DNA of 64,000 nt from Staphylotrichum longicolle (Eukaryota > Ascomycota > Sordariomycetes > Sordariales > Chaetomiaceae): assembly GCA_019096155.1 (NCBI GenBank), contig JAHCVI010000001.1, positions 12,859,243 through 12,923,242 of the forward strand. The letters are read 5' to 3'. Both the position numbers and the translations under genes were made by a program. A model generated the notes under the pieces. It searched no databases and was not told the origin of the DNA. It saw only the letters and a program-made list of their open reading frames with translations. Below, piece after piece: positions 62,182 to 64,000 of the stretch (its first letter is position 1; every line of letters begins with the position of its first letter).

Positions 62182-64000
62182 ATGGGAACCCGCCAGTTTC
62201 TGGCTCTCGGGGTGCTGTGCCTCCTGGCTGCCCAGCCAGCCTTGTCTTTTGGCACTGTCGATGGCTCCGGTTACCACGCGGAGCACGAGCGCATTACCCG
62301 CAACGCTCTGGCATGCAAACCAGGGGTTCGTTCCACTGGTGACTGCTTCGAACCCGAATCCATCCTCTCCTTGGCAGGAGGCCCCGGCACTGCCGGCGCA
62401 GTTGGATCTCCCGACGCCGACGAGATACTCGACTCCCACGCCCACTGCGATGACGCTGATTACATCGACCATGCCAAGTACGGCCTCCCCGGCACGTACC
62501 CCCGAACCCGGGCTGAGGCAACCACGGAGCTTGTCGAATGTGTTGCCCACCTGAGCCGTCGTTTCCACGAGGGCATAACTGCGGCCCAGGATTTGTTGAA
62601 CGACAAAGACACTATCATCAAGGACGAATCTGACCTCGACGGCGGAACATGCACCTTCGTTGGCCGCGTGGGAGATCGTGCCAAGTGCGACGTGCTTGAA
62701 GGGTTCGGACGTGCCCTGCACGGGATCCAGGACTTTTACTCGCACAGCAACTGGGCCGACGTGGCCGATCCTACCATCAGCATCTCTCGCGACAACCCAC
62801 CAGGCCTGGACCTGCCGGCTACAGCACCCATTCTCGACCTGCGCAGTGCCTCGAGCGCAGGTGGACTGTCCATTCCCAACGATCTCTCGACGGGCTGTTT
62901 CATCTCATCCCTCACGGACCCCTTTGGAGGTGCGGCAAAGTGCATTGAGCAGGGACGCATTACCCATGTCACGCTCAACAAGGACAAGGGCGTCATTCGT
63001 CTCGACCCGTTCGTGTCGCTCCCCGCCAGTAGTCCTCTGACGAGCGCACCTGACACAACGCGGGGCCGCATCGGCACGAACATGGAGAAAGCCGTCGTGG
63101 GCGCCATTCTCGAGACGCGCCGGCAGTGGGCCGGCTTCCGCGCCGAGCTCGTTTCCCGATATGGCCCTCGCCGCGCAGCCTTGATGGTCTGCGCCCTCAC
63201 GCGGGACCGGCCGTGGCGTGACTGCGCCGGCCGCCGCCTCGCTGTGGTCATCGATAGCTCAGGATCCAACCAGGACACAGACCCATCCAACCTGCGCGTG
63301 TCGGCGGGGATCCAGTTCGTGAGCACGCTGGTCACTGCTGCAAACGCCGGTCCCGACAACGCGCCTGACCTCGTCACCGTCGTCGACTTTGACTCGAGCG
63401 CCTCGGTGGTGTACCCCCTCGGCGACCCTGCCGGGGCCTCGTTCGCCGGCATCGATTCGAGCGGTGGCACTTTCATCGCCGGCGGCGTCGTGCTCGCCAT
63501 CGAGGAACTAACACGTAACATCGACCCGGAGGCCATCAAGGACCGCACCGGCATCGTCGTCCTAACCGACGGCCAAGACAGCTCCATTTTCGCCCTCGTC
63601 GCCGCCATCGACCGTTGCAGACTGCTCGGCATTCGCGTATCATTCGGCTTCCTCGCGCCCCCGGCAAACCCAGTCCCCAAGCCCCGCCGTGCCCTCCCCC
63701 GGCGCAGCGTGAACGGCGAGAACCAGCCTCCCCTCGGGCTTTACCGCCGCCAAGCAAGCGGGAGCAACCCCCTCGGCGGCACGTCCCCCGAGGTCGTGGC
63801 CGCGGTGCTCCGGACGGGCGGCGTCTTCAGCACCATCACCTCGGCGGAAGCCCAGCAGCGGTTCGTGGATCTCGTCGTCTCGCGCGGGTCGACCAACATC
63901 GACGGCATCGGCTCGCAAAACGGCGGCCCGCTGTTCCCCGGCGTGACCGTCGTCGCGCTCGCCTCGGCCGGCAACACCAACCCTGACACGTACACCTACC
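62182..64000 (+). CDS. Secreted HetC/PLC-like plus vWA protein, C-terminus cut
   Basis: At least 606 residues, open to the right edge; the protein continues outside the window. Signal peptide: MGTRQFLALGVLCLLAAQPA, then FGTVDGSGYHAEHERITRNA. His-rich helical elements follow (HAHCDDADYIDHAKYG, LVECVAHLSRRFHEGI, FGRALHGIQDFYSHSNWAD), a pattern recalling zinc-dependent phospholipase C / Het-C-type helical domains where His and Asp hold metal ions. From about residue 350 a von Willebrand A domain begins: LAVVIDSSGSNQD (DxSxS of the MIDAS site), GIDSSGGTFIAGG (MIDAS Thr) and IVVLTDGQDSS (MIDAS Asp), all three parts intact. A Kex2-like ALPRRS lies near residue 505. The function is unknown; a secreted, metal-binding adhesive or lipolytic role is possible. 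Confidence 0.8.
   Translation, partial: MGTRQFLALGVLCLLAAQPALSFGTVDGSGYHAEHERITRNALACKPGVRSTGDCFEPESILSLAGGPGTAGAVGSPDADEILDSHAHCDDADYIDHAKYGLPGTYPRTRAEATTELVECVAHLSRRFHEGITAAQDLLNDKDTIIKDESDLDGGTCTFVGRVGDRAKCDVLEGFGRALHGIQDFYSHSNWADVADPTISISRDNPPGLDLPATAPILDLRSASSAGGLSIPNDLSTGCFISSLTDPFGGAAKCIEQGRITHVTLNKDKGVIRLDPFVSLPASSPLTSAPDTTRGRIGTNMEKAVVGAILETRRQWAGFRAELVSRYGPRRAALMVCALTRDRPWRDCAGRRLAVVIDSSGSNQDTDPSNLRVSAGIQFVSTLVTAANAGPDNAPDLVTVVDFDSSASVVYPLGDPAGASFAGIDSSGGTFIAGGVVLAIEELTRNIDPEAIKDRTGIVVLTDGQDSSIFALVAAIDRCRLLGIRVSFGFLAPPANPVPKPRRALPRRSVNGENQPPLGLYRRQASGSNPLGGTSPEVVAAVLRTGGVFSTITSAEAQQRFVDLVVSRGSTNIDGIGSQNGGPLFPGVTVVALASAGNTNPDTYTY

Noticed and set aside
1..64000. RIP-mutated or transposon DNA
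   Set aside because: No long AT-rich blocks, terminal repeats, transposase or reverse transcriptase peptides were seen; one TGA consistent with a CpA change is not enough.
1..64000. tRNA, rRNA, CRISPR or bacterial elements
   Set aside because: No cloverleaf-like B-box context, no rRNA core strings, no spaced repeats; gene structure is eukaryotic throughout. A covariance-model scan would be decisive for tRNAs.

Overview
The window is nuclear DNA of a filamentous ascomycete (Pezizomycotina), most likely a Sordariomycete. I infer this from short GT-AG introns of about 45-110 bases, a Zn2Cys6 regulator, a HET-domain protein, an F-box-like protein, CBM1 and CBM18 modules, PAN/Apple repeats, a secreted intradiol dioxygenase and GC-rich third codon positions. 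I see no tRNA, rRNA, transposon or CRISPR array.

Layout. 0-14 kb holds housekeeping and unknown genes: a cut-off secreted protein, an F-box-like protein, a SWC3-like SWR1 subunit, an ABHD12-like hydrolase, a one-span membrane protein, N-myristoyltransferase (NMT1) and another alpha/beta hydrolase. 15-21.5 kb looks like a small catabolic cluster: an SDR-like protein, a Zn2Cys6 regulator, an old yellow enzyme divergent from it, and a secreted intradiol dioxygenase with a cellulose-binding CBM1 tail. Its three intergenic promoters share a CGG-N4-CCGCTG motif. 23-33.5 kb has an Ayr1-like SDR, a CBM18 wall protein, a conserved unknown, a HET protein, a DyP-type peroxidase and a carboxylesterase. 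34-43 kb has an MFS transporter, catalase, sulfite oxidase and a glyoxalase-like protein. 44-50 kb has a small Cys-rich protein, a kinase-like protein, a GH114 enzyme and an MFS relic. 51-64 kb has a 1,488-residue secreted PAN protein with a Lys/Val array, a CorA-like protein with an in-frame TGA, an orphan, and a secreted vWA protein running off the right edge.

Two features stand out. First, the dioxygenase-CBM1 cluster with its shared promoter motif suggests extracellular aromatic ring cleavage tethered to plant cell wall, followed by intracellular reduction. Second, about eight genes (SWC3, two hydrolases, the MFS transporter, the DyP peroxidase and others) change reading frame several times while the peptides on either side stay conserved and catalytic residues survive. 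Several breaks would be repaired by one base in a short homopolymer, so base-calling error or very recent slippage is likelier than old decay. Neighbours such as NMT1, the 4.6-kb PAN gene and catalase are fully open.
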